A stretch of 64,000 nt of DNA from Bacteroidales bacterium UBA6117 (GTDB lineage Bacteria > Bacteroidota > Bacteroidia > Bacteroidales > VadinHA17), in NCBI GenBank assembly GCA_002428385.1, contig DIWB01000016.1, forward strand, positions 1-64,000, in the 5' to 3' direction. Shown here in pieces: positions 15,838 to 24,543 of this stretch. Numbering within the stretch: position 1 is the stretch's first letter; the number at the start of each line of letters is the position of its first letter. Under the pieces are notes generated by a model. The model made no database searches, was not told where the DNA came from, and saw only the letters and a program-made list of their open reading frames with translations. Both the position numbers and the translations under genes were made by a program.

Positions 15838-18828
15838 ATGCGCCCGATAAGGATATTTTTGCTTTTGCTGATTTATCTGGTCTGCTTTGCAGGTCTTTCA
15901 TATATTTTGCCATGGGACCTCGGTCTTCCCACCATCAACAACCTGTTCCCGGCCAACCTGCTTCAAACCCCTGCCCCTGGTAATTCAGAAACGAACGGGA
16001 ACGCGGATTCCCTTGATACTGTTTTCCCTCAGGCACCTGTTCAAACCATTAAATTTGTAGCCGATTCCGCAGCTGCCGATACCATAGTCCGGCCCCGCGA
16101 TCCCATGTCGGTTTTCCTCGACAGGCTCAGCTATTCAAAATCAGGGCAGATAAGAGTTTTGTATTACGGCGATTCCCAGATCGAGGGCGACAGGATCACT
16201 TCCTGGATAAGGCGGTATCTGAGAATGGAACATGGCGGCACCGGACCCGGCCTGTTACTGCCGGTGATGCCCGTCACCTATACCCGCTCGTTTTATGTAA
16301 GGGCCTCATCAAACTGGAAAAGATACAATTACCTTTCTTTCCGCAACGGGCAGATTACACATAACGATCTTGGACCCTTCATGGCCTTCTGCAGATACAT
16401 GCCGGAGGGAGCTTTCTCCGCAACCAGGGTAAAGTCGTGGATAAGGATCGTTCCGTCAGTGCTTGCCGACAGCGATGAATCACAATTTGACTATCTCAGG
16501 ATCTTCTACCGGAACAACGGGGGTGATATTAAGATCGAGATAAAATCAGGAGACAATCCGGTTATCACCGACACACTCAAATCATCCCCGGGAATGGCTG
16601 AGTATGTCTGTAAGCTGTCAAGATCGCGCAACATATTAATAGATTTTTCAGGCAATACAAGCCCCGACCTTTACGGGATAAGCATCGAAAGCACTACAGG
16701 GGTTGTGGTTGACAATATCCCGCAGAGGGGAAGCGCCGGACTTGAGTTCACCATGGTTGGCAAGGATAACCTGAAGGAAGCCTATGACCTTCTGAAGCCC
16801 GACCTGGTTGTGATTCACTACGGCCTTAACCTTGCCACAACCATCAGGAATGATTACTCCTACTATGAGAAAGGCCTGGCCCGTCAGATCGACCTGCTCA
16901 GGGAGATCTCACCCGAAACCGGCCTGCTGGTTGTCGGACTCACTGACATGGCTTTTCAGGATGGTACGCGGGTGAAATCGTACCCGAATATTCCCAATAT
17001 TATCAACGCCCAGAGGAATGCGGCGGAAATGACGGGAGCGGCCTTCTGGGATGCCCGGACGGCAATGGGAGGACAATCGTCCATTGTGAAGTGGTTCACC
17101 ATGAATCCTCCCCTGGCTAAACCCGATTATGTACACCTGACTGATCAGGGAGCCGACAGGCTGGCACAACTGATGGTAAAGGACCTTTTCACTCAGAGGG
17201 CGCCTGATCCGATAGTTAAAATTCCTCCTGTAGTTCAGATCGATACTTCTGCCCTTGCAAAGCAGGAGGCAGTTGTTCCCGTTGACGGCGCTCAACCACC
17301 GCAGGCTTTTATGAAGACTCTGATCTCTGATATCTTCAGCTTCGATCCGGCCAAAACATTCATTTTTACATCACCGGCATTCTGGATTTTCTTCCTGTTT
17401 GTCCTTGCAGGATTCATCCTGTTTCACAGGAAGATGTTTGTAAGGAATTTTTACCTCCTGGTGGTAAGCCTTTTCTTTTATTACAAGGTGGGAGGACTAT
17501 TCCTCCTGCTGCTGGTTTTTGTCACACTTATAGATTACACTTGCGGACTGCTGATTTACAGATCGGAGACCAAAGCAGGAAAGAGATTTTTCCTGTTGCT
17601 CAGCATCCTGTCGAATATCGGACTGCTGGCTTATTTCAAGTATACCGGCTTTTTCGTGCAGACAATAAACGATCTGTTCGGAACCGACATAGTTGTAACT
17701 GATGCACTCGGAGCTCTGTCGAACAGCCTGCTTGGTACTAATTTCGATATAAGCTCTATCGTACTTCCTGTGGGGATCTCATTTTTTACCTTCCAGTCGC
17801 TGAGTTATACCATCGACATGTACAGGATGAAGATGGAGCCTGTAAGAAGGATCAGCGACTTCGGCTTCTTTGTTTCTTTCTTTCCCCAGCTGGTTGCAGG
17901 GCCCATTGTAAGGGCATCGGAGTTCATTCCTCAGCTTTACAGGGAATACAATGTTTCAAAAAGGGAGTTCAGCCATGCCGTGTTTCTGATTGTGAAAGGA
18001 CTGACGAAGAAGATTATTATCTCTGATTTCATTGCGGTCAATTTCATCGACAGGGTCTTTGAACTGCCTACGGCTTATTCGGGATTCGAAAACCTGCTGG
18101 CTGTTTATGGATACGGGCTTCAGATATACTGTGACTTTTCGGGATATACGGATATTGCCATAGGTATCGCTCTGATCCTGGGTTTCCGGCTGCCCCTTAA
18201 CTTCAATTCACCTTACAAGGCCCTGGATCTTACCGATTTCTGGAGAAGATGGCACATCTCTCTGTCAAGATGGCTCAAGGATTATCTTTACATACCGTTG
18301 GGAGGAAACCGGAAAGGAAGGTTTCGCACCCTGGTAAACCTGATGTTGACCATGCTTATCGGAGGACTCTGGCATGGAGCCAGCTTCAAATTCCTGATTT
18401 GGGGAGGACTTCATGGTTTAGGATTGGCAATCAATAAAATTAAGGGTTACCTTTTCGGTAATACGGTTCACAGGGGAAGGCTGGCAACAGCTTTGTCGGT
18501 ATTCCTGACATTCAATTTCGTAAGTTTCTGCTGGATCTTTTTCCGGGCGCAGAACATGCACAGCGTGGCGCTGATGCTCAGGCAGATATTCAATGACTTT
18601 GTTCCTGCGTCATTCGGAACGATTTTTACTGCCTACAGCGGTGCATTTGCACTTATGGCCGCAGGATACATAATACATTTTCTTCCCGAGAAATTCAAGG
18701 AATGGTACAGAGGATTATTCATCAATACTCCCCTGGCCGTTCAGATGATCCTCGTGCTGACTGCCGGATTCCTTCTTTTCAGGATGAGCAGTGTCGCTGC
18801 GATGCCGTTTATTTACTTCAGATTTTAA
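15838..18828 (+). CDS. SGNH hydrolase-MBOAT O-acyltransferase fusion protein
   Basis: This 996-residue protein has two parts usually encoded by separate genes. Residues 1-25 form a membrane anchor. Residues about 100-455 form a periplasmic SGNH-like domain (block I VLYYGDSQIEGDR, later VIHYGLNLA and a C-terminal PDYVHLTDQGADRLA carrying the Asp-His pair). Residues about 510-996 form an MBOAT/AlgI-type integral membrane acyltransferase with VGISFFTFQSLSYTIDMY, FFPQLVAGPIVRASEF, DFWRRWHISLSRWLKDY and the catalytic His in IGGLWHGASF. Such systems acetylate exopolysaccharide or wall polymers: MBOAT moves acyl groups across the membrane and the SGNH domain transfers or removes them. The polymer cannot be told. 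The gene converges with the next one, 12 bp apart. Confidence 0.9.
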   Translation: MRPIRIFLLLLIYLVCFAGLSYILPWDLGLPTINNLFPANLLQTPAPGNSETNGNADSLDTVFPQAPVQTIKFVADSAAADTIVRPRDPMSVFLDRLSYSKSGQIRVLYYGDSQIEGDRITSWIRRYLRMEHGGTGPGLLLPVMPVTYTRSFYVRASSNWKRYNYLSFRNGQITHNDLGPFMAFCRYMPEGAFSATRVKSWIRIVPSVLADSDESQFDYLRIFYRNNGGDIKIEIKSGDNPVITDTLKSSPGMAEYVCKLSRSRNILIDFSGNTSPDLYGISIESTTGVVVDNIPQRGSAGLEFTMVGKDNLKEAYDLLKPDLVVIHYGLNLATTIRNDYSYYEKGLARQIDLLREISPETGLLVVGLTDMAFQDGTRVKSYPNIPNIINAQRNAAEMTGAAFWDARTAMGGQSSIVKWFTMNPPLAKPDYVHLTDQGADRLAQLMVKDLFTQRAPDPIVKIPPVVQIDTSALAKQEAVVPVDGAQPPQAFMKTLISDIFSFDPAKTFIFTSPAFWIFFLFVLAGFILFHRKMFVRNFYLLVVSLFFYYKVGGLFLLLLVFVTLIDYTCGLLIYRSETKAGKRFFLLLSILSNIGLLAYFKYTGFFVQTINDLFGTDIVVTDALGALSNSLLGTNFDISSIVLPVGISFFTFQSLSYTIDMYRMKMEPVRRISDFGFFVSFFPQLVAGPIVRASEFIPQLYREYNVSKREFSHAVFLIVKGLTKKIIISDFIAVNFIDRVFELPTAYSGFENLLAVYGYGLQIYCDFSGYTDIAIGIALILGFRLPLNFNSPYKALDLTDFWRRWHISLSRWLKDYLYIPLGGNRKGRFRTLVNLMLTMLIGGLWHGASFKFLIWGGLHGLGLAINKIKGYLFGNTVHRGRLATALSVFLTFNFVSFCWIFFRAQNMHSVALMLRQIFNDFVPASFGTIFTAYSGAFALMAAGYIIHFLPEKFKEWYRGLFINTPLAVQMILVLTAGFLLFRMSSVAAMPFIYFRF

Positions 18829-18840
18829 GTCAGATTCCTT

Positions 18841-20019
18841 CTACAGGATATTTGATCCTGAAACCGGACGTGCATAAGCCATCACGTCGGCGCCGGTTAT
18901 CTCATCCCTGCACAGAATGATAAGCCTTTCCAGCACATTCCTGAATTCCCTTATATTCCCGGTCCATTCTATCTTCTGCAGTTCCTGAATGGCATCTTTT
19001 CTGATGGTTTTTTTACTCATCCCGTATTCTCCGCAGATCAGGGTGTTGAAATGTTCTGCAAGCAAAGGGATATCGTCAGAGCGTTCGTTGAGGGTCGGAA
19101 CATGGATAATTATCACACTCAGCCTGTGGTACAGGTCCTCCCTGAAGGTGTTATTCTCAATCTCCTTCCTGATATTCTTGTTTGTGGCTGCTATGACCCT
19201 GACATTGACGTGAAGATCCTTGTCGGATCCGACCCGGCTAATCTTGTTTTCCTGAAGGGCCCTCAGTACCTTGGCCTGGGCCGACAGACTCATATCGCCT
19301 ATCTCATCAAGGAAAATAGTGCCTCCGTTTGCCTGCTCGAATTTGCCTATCCTTTGTTTTATGGCTGAGGTGAATGAGCCTTTTTCGTGTCCGAACAGTT
19401 CGCTTTCGATCAGTTCCGACGGAATGGCAGCGCAGTTAACCTCAACAAAGGGCGCTCTTGCCCGGTTGCTCTTTTCGTGAATCTGGTGGGCAACAAGCTC
19501 CTTTCCTGTTCCGTTGGCGCCGGTAATCAGTACCCTTGCCTCGGTCGGGGCAACACGGTCGATCATCTCCTTTACTCTAAGGATAGGCTCCGATTCCCCG
19601 ACTATCTCATACATCTTGCTTACTTTGTTCTTCAGCGCCTGAGTCTGGGTCATCAGGGTTGACTTGTCAGTTGCATTACGGATGGTTATGAGGAGCCTGT
19701 TCAGGTCGAGCGGCTTTTCAAGGAAGTCGTAGGCGCCCTTCTTGATCGCATCAACGGCCGTATCAATATTGCCATGGCCCGAAATCATGACAACCGGTAC
19801 ATCCGAAGATGTTTCATAAATCTTCTGGAGCACCTCAATGCCGTCCATCTTGGCCATCTTTATGTCGCACAGCACTATGTCGTATGAATTGCTGCCGAAC
19901 ATCTCAAGACCCGAGGGCCCGTCCTCCGCAAGGTCAACCTCATGCTTCTCATATTCCAGAACTTCTTTCAGAGTGTTTCTGATAGCCCGTTCATCATCTA
20001 TAACCAGGATTCGTGACAT
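18841..20019 (-). CDS. Sigma-54-type response regulator lacking a C-terminal HTH
   Basis: The protein has 392 residues: a receiver domain (1-120; acidic pair in VIDDE, phosphoacceptor Asp52, Lys in LEKPLDL) and a sigma-54 AAA+ domain (about 140-370; Walker A GANGTGKE, Walker B TIFLDEIGD, ATNKNIRKEI, sensor-region RLSVIII). The sigma-54 contact loop reads GSFTSA in place of GAFTGA. The chain ends soon after the AAA+ lid (GNIREFRNVLERLIIL), so the Fis-type DNA-binding domain of NtrC-like proteins is missing. It may act from solution or through a partner. No histidine kinase gene is adjacent. The ABC exporter genes are upstream on the same strand. Confidence 0.9.
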   Translation of the reverse strand: MSRILVIDDERAIRNTLKEVLEYEKHEVDLAEDGPSGLEMFGSNSYDIVLCDIKMAKMDGIEVLQKIYETSSDVPVVMISGHGNIDTAVDAIKKGAYDFLEKPLDLNRLLITIRNATDKSTLMTQTQALKNKVSKMYEIVGESEPILRVKEMIDRVAPTEARVLITGANGTGKELVAHQIHEKSNRARAPFVEVNCAAIPSELIESELFGHEKGSFTSAIKQRIGKFEQANGGTIFLDEIGDMSLSAQAKVLRALQENKISRVGSDKDLHVNVRVIAATNKNIRKEIENNTFREDLYHRLSVIIIHVPTLNERSDDIPLLAEHFNTLICGEYGMSKKTIRKDAIQELQKIEWTGNIREFRNVLERLIILCRDEITGADVMAYARPVSGSNIL

Positions 20020-20105
20020 ATTAAATAATGTTTGTAATGCCGATCATGCCGATCGGGCAAATTGTAAAGAATAACTAATCCGGACCATTCAGCAACCTGC
20101 GCTGC

Positions 20106-21464
20106 TTACCCGGAATACCTCAGCCATTTCCACATTTCCTTCCATGATGTCTTCTTCCCGTACATCAGGATTCCGGTCCGGTATATCTTGGCTGCCATCC
20201 AGACAAAAAGGATGAATGTTATTACCATCAACCCCATCGAGAGGATAAGCTGCCATGCAGGCACTCCGAACGGGATTCTCGCTATCATCACTATCGGTGA
20301 AGTAAGCGGGATTATTGAGAACCAGAGCGATAATGAGCTTTCGGGGTTTTGCATCGTTCCCATTGCAACCATCAGCGCCAGTATTATGGGGATTGTTACC
20401 GGAAGCATAAACTGCTGTGTTTCGGTTTCATTGTCAACGGCCGATCCTATTGCTGCAAAGATGGAGGCGTAAAGAAGATATCCGGTTATGAAATAGAAAA
20501 TGAATGAGAAGATTATCAGTCCCCACGGCTGGTTCATTGCACTCTCGAACAGCTTGCTGAACTCTGTAAGTTCTGGACTCGTCTGTTGAATCTGAGCCTG
20601 TACCTCTGCCTGCTGCTCTTCATTCATGAGGCTCTGGGGACCAGTCCGGGTTATTTCAGTGAGATTTTTATCTTTCAGCACGGTGGCTCTTACAACTCCA
20701 ACAATTGCAAATGTAAGCAACACCCATATCAGGAACTGGGTAAGTCCAACCAGAGCAATGCCAATGATTTTTCCCATCATAAGCTGGACAGGTTTGACTG
20801 ATGAAACAATGACCTCCACTACGCGGCTGGTCTTTTCCTCGATAACTCCTCTCATCACCTGCGATCCGAACATAAAGACAAGCATATACATCAGGAAACC
20901 GCCTATGTATGCAAGCGCCATGGCAATACCGGTGCTTGTCTCCTTCACCAGTCCGGTATCGTCGATCTTCTGGGTCTGGATAGAGACATTGCTTTCGACA
21001 TTCTTCATTATCTCATCGAGGTTCTCGATATTGTATGCCATCAGTTTCTGCTTCTCAATCTCCTTCTCCAGCATGTTTTCCATATACTGGAGATCTGCAA
21101 TCGGAGGTTGTTTTTTCGAGATGAGTTGAATGGCATTCGGTGTGTTTACCAGCTCGGATGAGATAAACAGGATCCCGTAGTATCCTGCCTGTTCAAATGT
21201 CTTTTTCAGATCGTCGACCTTTACATTGTCGATGTAGACAAACTCAAGAGTACCGGAGTTCTTAAGGGCTCCCCTGAACAGGTCGGAATTATCCTCGATA
21301 ACAGCTATCTTCTTGTAATCCATTTCCTGGGTTGCCATAAAAACTGTCGGGACAATTATCAGTGCAGCCATCAGGATGGGGGCCAGGATGGTCATTATTA
21401 TAAATGACTTTTTACGGACCCTGGTCATGTATTCCCTGTTTATAATTGTGGAAATTTTATTCAT
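20106..21464 (-). CDS. ABC-2 type transporter permease (NatB/YhaP-like)
   Basis: This 452-residue membrane protein has an N-terminal helix (SFIIMTILAPILMAALIIVPTVF), a large periplasmic region (about 55-180) and five or six C-terminal helices, the layout of ABC-2 exporters of the NatB type. Hallmarks are REYMTRVRKKSFI at the start and GSQVMRGVIEEKTSRVVEVIVSSVKP after the second helix. It forms an exporter with the ATPase encoded 36 bp upstream. The substrate is unknown (Na+ in NatAB, peptides or antibiotics in others). Confidence 0.9.
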   Translation of the reverse strand: MNKISTIINREYMTRVRKKSFIIMTILAPILMAALIIVPTVFMATQEMDYKKIAVIEDNSDLFRGALKNSGTLEFVYIDNVKVDDLKKTFEQAGYYGILFISSELVNTPNAIQLISKKQPPIADLQYMENMLEKEIEKQKLMAYNIENLDEIMKNVESNVSIQTQKIDDTGLVKETSTGIAMALAYIGGFLMYMLVFMFGSQVMRGVIEEKTSRVVEVIVSSVKPVQLMMGKIIGIALVGLTQFLIWVLLTFAIVGVVRATVLKDKNLTEITRTGPQSLMNEEQQAEVQAQIQQTSPELTEFSKLFESAMNQPWGLIIFSFIFYFITGYLLYASIFAAIGSAVDNETETQQFMLPVTIPIILALMVAMGTMQNPESSLSLWFSIIPLTSPIVMIARIPFGVPAWQLILSMGLMVITFILFVWMAAKIYRTGILMYGKKTSWKEMWKWLRYSG

Positions 21465-21500
21465 TGTTAACGGATTAAATCAATTTTTGACTGGAGTGGG

Positions 21501-22409
21501 TTAATTCCGGGTTTCAACTACCCTGATGAATATGTCGTTCATAGAGGGCAGCGCGGGGTTGAATGAGATGACTCTGCCGAAGCTGACAGCCTCAGCCAGT
21601 ATCTGGTTGGTGTTCCTGTTGCTGCCTGTCTTGAATCTAATGATGCTCTTGTTGTCTTCAGAATGTTTTTCGATGACCTTAAGCTCACCGTTTCCCGGCA
21701 ATGTTACATCCCCCTCAAAAACTATCTCGTATTCGTCGCCTGCCCACTGCATTCTGATATCATCCACCTTCCCTTCGAGTATGGTCTTTGCCTTGTTTAT
21801 CAGCGCTATGTTGTCGCAGAGTTCCTCAACCGATCCCATGCTGTGTGTCGACAGGATTACGGTGGCGCCTCTTTCCCTCAGAAAAAGGATCTCATTCTTG
21901 ATAACATTAGTGTTTACCGGGTCGAATCCCGAAAACGGTTCATCAAAGATCAGAAGGCGGGGTTCATGAAGTACCGTGGTTACGAACTGTACCTTCTGCT
22001 GCATTCCTTTCGAAAGCTCCTCCACCTTCTTTCCCCACCAGTCGATCATGTCGAGCTTCCCGAACCAGTATTTGAGCCGTCTCATGGCTTCCGCTTTCGA
22101 GAGTCCCTTAAGTCGGGCAAAATAGAGGGCTTGTTCCCCGACCTTCATTTTTTTGTACAATCCTCTCTCTTCCGGAAGGTAGCCAATGGAGGTAACATCC
22201 TCCGGTTTCAGCTTTTGTCCGTTCAGGAAGAGCTCTCCCGAATCGGGACCAGTGATCTGATTGATTATCCTTATCAGTGTGGTTTTTCCGGCTCCGTTGG
22301 GTCCAAGCAGTCCGAAGATTGATTGTTCGGGCACGGAAATGCTCACATTGTTAAGTGCATATAATGTCCCGAACTGTTTTGTGATGTTTCTTGCTTCAAA
22401 GAGTGCCAT
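21501..22409 (-). CDS. ABC transporter ATP-binding protein (NatA-like)
   Basis: The protein has 302 residues when started at ATG 22409 (MALFEARNITKQFG); an earlier in-frame ATG at 22487 adds 26 residues not typical of the family. Motifs are Walker A GPNGAGKTT, Q-loop in IGYLPEERGLY, signature as LSKGMQQKVQ, Walker B LLIFDEPFSGFD and switch His in LSTHSMGSVEEL. A C-terminal extension of about 80 residues matches the DUF4162 region of multidrug/Na+ exporters. It pairs with the permease immediately downstream. Confidence 0.93.
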   Translation of the reverse strand: MALFEARNITKQFGTLYALNNVSISVPEQSIFGLLGPNGAGKTTLIRIINQITGPDSGELFLNGQKLKPEDVTSIGYLPEERGLYKKMKVGEQALYFARLKGLSKAEAMRRLKYWFGKLDMIDWWGKKVEELSKGMQQKVQFVTTVLHEPRLLIFDEPFSGFDPVNTNVIKNEILFLRERGATVILSTHSMGSVEELCDNIALINKAKTILEGKVDDIRMQWAGDEYEIVFEGDVTLPGNGELKVIEKHSEDNKSIIRFKTGSNRNTNQILAEAVSFGRVISFNPALPSMNDIFIRVVETRN

Positions 22410-22572
22410 CTCTATAGGGTGTATGGATAAAAAGAGATGTAAATATAGAAAACTCTGAAGAACTGGAGCAATTTCAACAGAATGCATATATTGATTCCGA
22501 AAAAAAGAATCACCTGTCTGTTACAGGAGCAAAGATGAATGGGTGCAGCCCCGGGATGGGCTCAGGCAAAGG

Positions 22573-23727
22573 CTACTGAAAGTAACCTCTCATTCTTTCA
22601 AAAAAGCCTTTATCGTCCTTATCGGGCTTTGGGGTGAAAGAGTCACTGTCCTTAAACTTTTCAATAATCTTTGATTCTTCCCTTGAAATGCTTTTCGGGA
22701 TCCACACATTGACGTTCACAAGAAGGTCGCCCCTGCCGTAACCGTTTACCTCGGGAAGCCCCTTACCCCTTAGCCTGAGTATCTTCCCGGGCTGGGTGCC
22801 TGGCTCTATCCTGATTTTCACCTTGTTTTCCACTGTTGGCACTTCCACATTAGTTCCCAGAATTGAATCGGGAATACTGATGAAAAGATTGTAAATAAGG
22901 TCGTTGCCCTCCCTGATTAGATCGGGGTGTTCTTCCTCATCGATCACAACAAGCAGGTCGCCGTTGATTCCTCCGCGCCTGGCTGCATTGCCCTTGCCTT
23001 CCAGATTCATCTGCATCCCTTTGGCAACGCCGGCCGGAATATTTATTTTGATAATTTCTTCTTTCTGGACTATTCCCTCGCCGTAGCAGGAAGGGCACTT
23101 TTTGGTAATGGTTTTTCCTTCACCATTGCACGATGGACAGACTGCAGTTGTCTGCATCTGCCCCAGCAGGGTATTGGCTATGCGGGTCACATGCCCCGAT
23201 CCGCGGCAGGTTGCGCATGTGGTCATGCTGTTTGCGTCGGCGGAGCCTGTACCGTTGCATGCACTGCAGCTTACATACTTGTTTACCTTGATCTTTTTCT
23301 CAGCTCCGCCCGATATCTCCTGAAGGTCGAGTTTTACCTTCACCCTTAAGTTGCTTCCCTTGTTTACTCTTCTTCCTCCGCTTCTTCGCGAGCCTCCGAA
23401 TCCGGTAAAACCGCCGAAGGCATCACCGAATATGTCTCCGAACGACGAGAAGATATCCTCCATTGTCATTCCGGCGCCTCCAAAGCCGTTTCCGGCTGCG
23501 CTGCCCACACCGGCGTGGCCGTAACGGTCATACCTGGCACGCTTCTCATCGTTACTGAGAACCTCATAGGCAGAGGCGGCTTCCTTGAATTTCTCCTCAG
23601 CCACCTTGTCTCCTGGATTCTTGTCGGGATGATATTTCAGTGCCTGTTTCCGGTATGCTTTCTTTATTTCATCCTTAGTCGCCTCCTTCGATACCCCCAA
23701 CACCTCATAATAATCTCTTTTTTCCAT
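22573..23727 (-). CDS. dnaJ: Molecular chaperone DnaJ
   Basis: The protein has 384 residues: J domain (1-70) with the HPD motif in LKYHPDKNPGD, Gly/Phe-rich linker (about 75-115, including a GGFTGFGG stretch), zinc-binding domain with four CxxCxGxG-type repeats (CSACNGTG, CATCRGSG, CPSCNGEG, CPSCYGEG) and C-terminal substrate-binding domains. It delivers unfolded clients to DnaK and stimulates its ATPase. It is 22 bp downstream of grpE in the same transcription unit; dnaK is not in the window. Confidence 0.97.
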   Translation of the reverse strand: MEKRDYYEVLGVSKEATKDEIKKAYRKQALKYHPDKNPGDKVAEEKFKEAASAYEVLSNDEKRARYDRYGHAGVGSAAGNGFGGAGMTMEDIFSSFGDIFGDAFGGFTGFGGSRRSGGRRVNKGSNLRVKVKLDLQEISGGAEKKIKVNKYVSCSACNGTGSADANSMTTCATCRGSGHVTRIANTLLGQMQTTAVCPSCNGEGKTITKKCPSCYGEGIVQKEEIIKINIPAGVAKGMQMNLEGKGNAARRGGINGDLLVVIDEEEHPDLIREGNDLIYNLFISIPDSILGTNVEVPTVENKVKIRIEPGTQPGKILRLRGKGLPEVNGYGRGDLLVNVNVWIPKSISREESKIIEKFKDSDSFTPKPDKDDKGFFERMRGYFQ

Positions 23728-23749
23728 CCCGCACTTTTGTTTCTTCTGT

Positions 23750-24394
23750 TTAGTCTCCTATGACAACCTTTGAATGTCTTAAAATCTTATCCTTGAGGTA
23801 ATAGCCTTTCAGCAGGACTTCCACCACCTTACCCTTCTTTTCTTCTTCCGCGACCTGAATCCTGGCGGTGGCATCGTGAAGATCCACGTTGAAGACTTCA
23901 TTAAGGGCTGGTATCTCGCTGACTCCGTTACGTTTCAGATATTCAATTAATTTGTTGTATATCAGCATTACACCTTCCTTTATTCCCTCGCAGTTCTCCG
24001 ACGATTCCATATGTTTCAGAGCCCTGTCGAAATCGTCAATCACAGGCAGGATGTCCTTCAGAACCTCTTCCCCTCCATATTTTGAGATATCCATCTTTTC
24101 TTTCAGGGTACGTTTTCTGTAATTGTCAAATTCGGCTGACAGCCTTAGATATTTGTCCTGCATCTCTGCCAGTTTTTCCAGTATAACCCTCTGTTCATCC
24201 TTATTTTTGTCAGCTTCCTCTTTAGTCTCAGCAGCCGGTTCGGTCTTAACTTCGTCGGCTTCGCCGCCTGAAGTCACCTCAGCATGATCAGTCTCTTCAG
24301 TATCCTGAGCAGTTGTATTATCTTTGTTTTCAGTTGTTTCGGTGTTTTCTTTTTCCTTGTCCCCGCCTGTTGAGAAAAATTTCTTCTTGACCAT
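23750..24394 (-). CDS. grpE: Nucleotide exchange factor GrpE
   Basis: The protein has 214 residues. The first 75 are a low-complexity acidic extension rich in Glu, Thr and Asp. A long coiled coil (about 75-135, with LRLSAEFDNYRKRTLKE) and a C-terminal beta domain (NEVFNVDLHDATARIQ, VEVLLKGYYLKDKILRHSKVVIG) follow. It is a homodimeric ADP/ATP exchange factor for DnaK, encoded just upstream of dnaJ. The E. coli protein has 197 residues, so only the N-terminus is longer. Confidence 0.96.
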   Translation of the reverse strand: MVKKKFFSTGGDKEKENTETTENKDNTTAQDTEETDHAEVTSGGEADEVKTEPAAETKEEADKNKDEQRVILEKLAEMQDKYLRLSAEFDNYRKRTLKEKMDISKYGGEEVLKDILPVIDDFDRALKHMESSENCEGIKEGVMLIYNKLIEYLKRNGVSEIPALNEVFNVDLHDATARIQVAEEEKKGKVVEVLLKGYYLKDKILRHSKVVIGD

Positions 24395-24543
24395 TACTAA
24401 TTATTTTTTCTGAGTTATACCTTGAGTCAGCAAAATATCTGCCAACGTCCGTTATTTGACAATTTGACAGAAACGGAAACCGTAGCTGTTTATGATGAAA
24501 TATTTTAAAAACTTTTTCGGGGGGAGGAATGAAAATCCGATAA

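Noticed and set aside
22410..22487. Upstream ATG for the ABC ATPase
   Set aside because: The extra 26 residues are hydrophobic and not found in NatA-like proteins, which begin just before the first strand as MALFEARN does.
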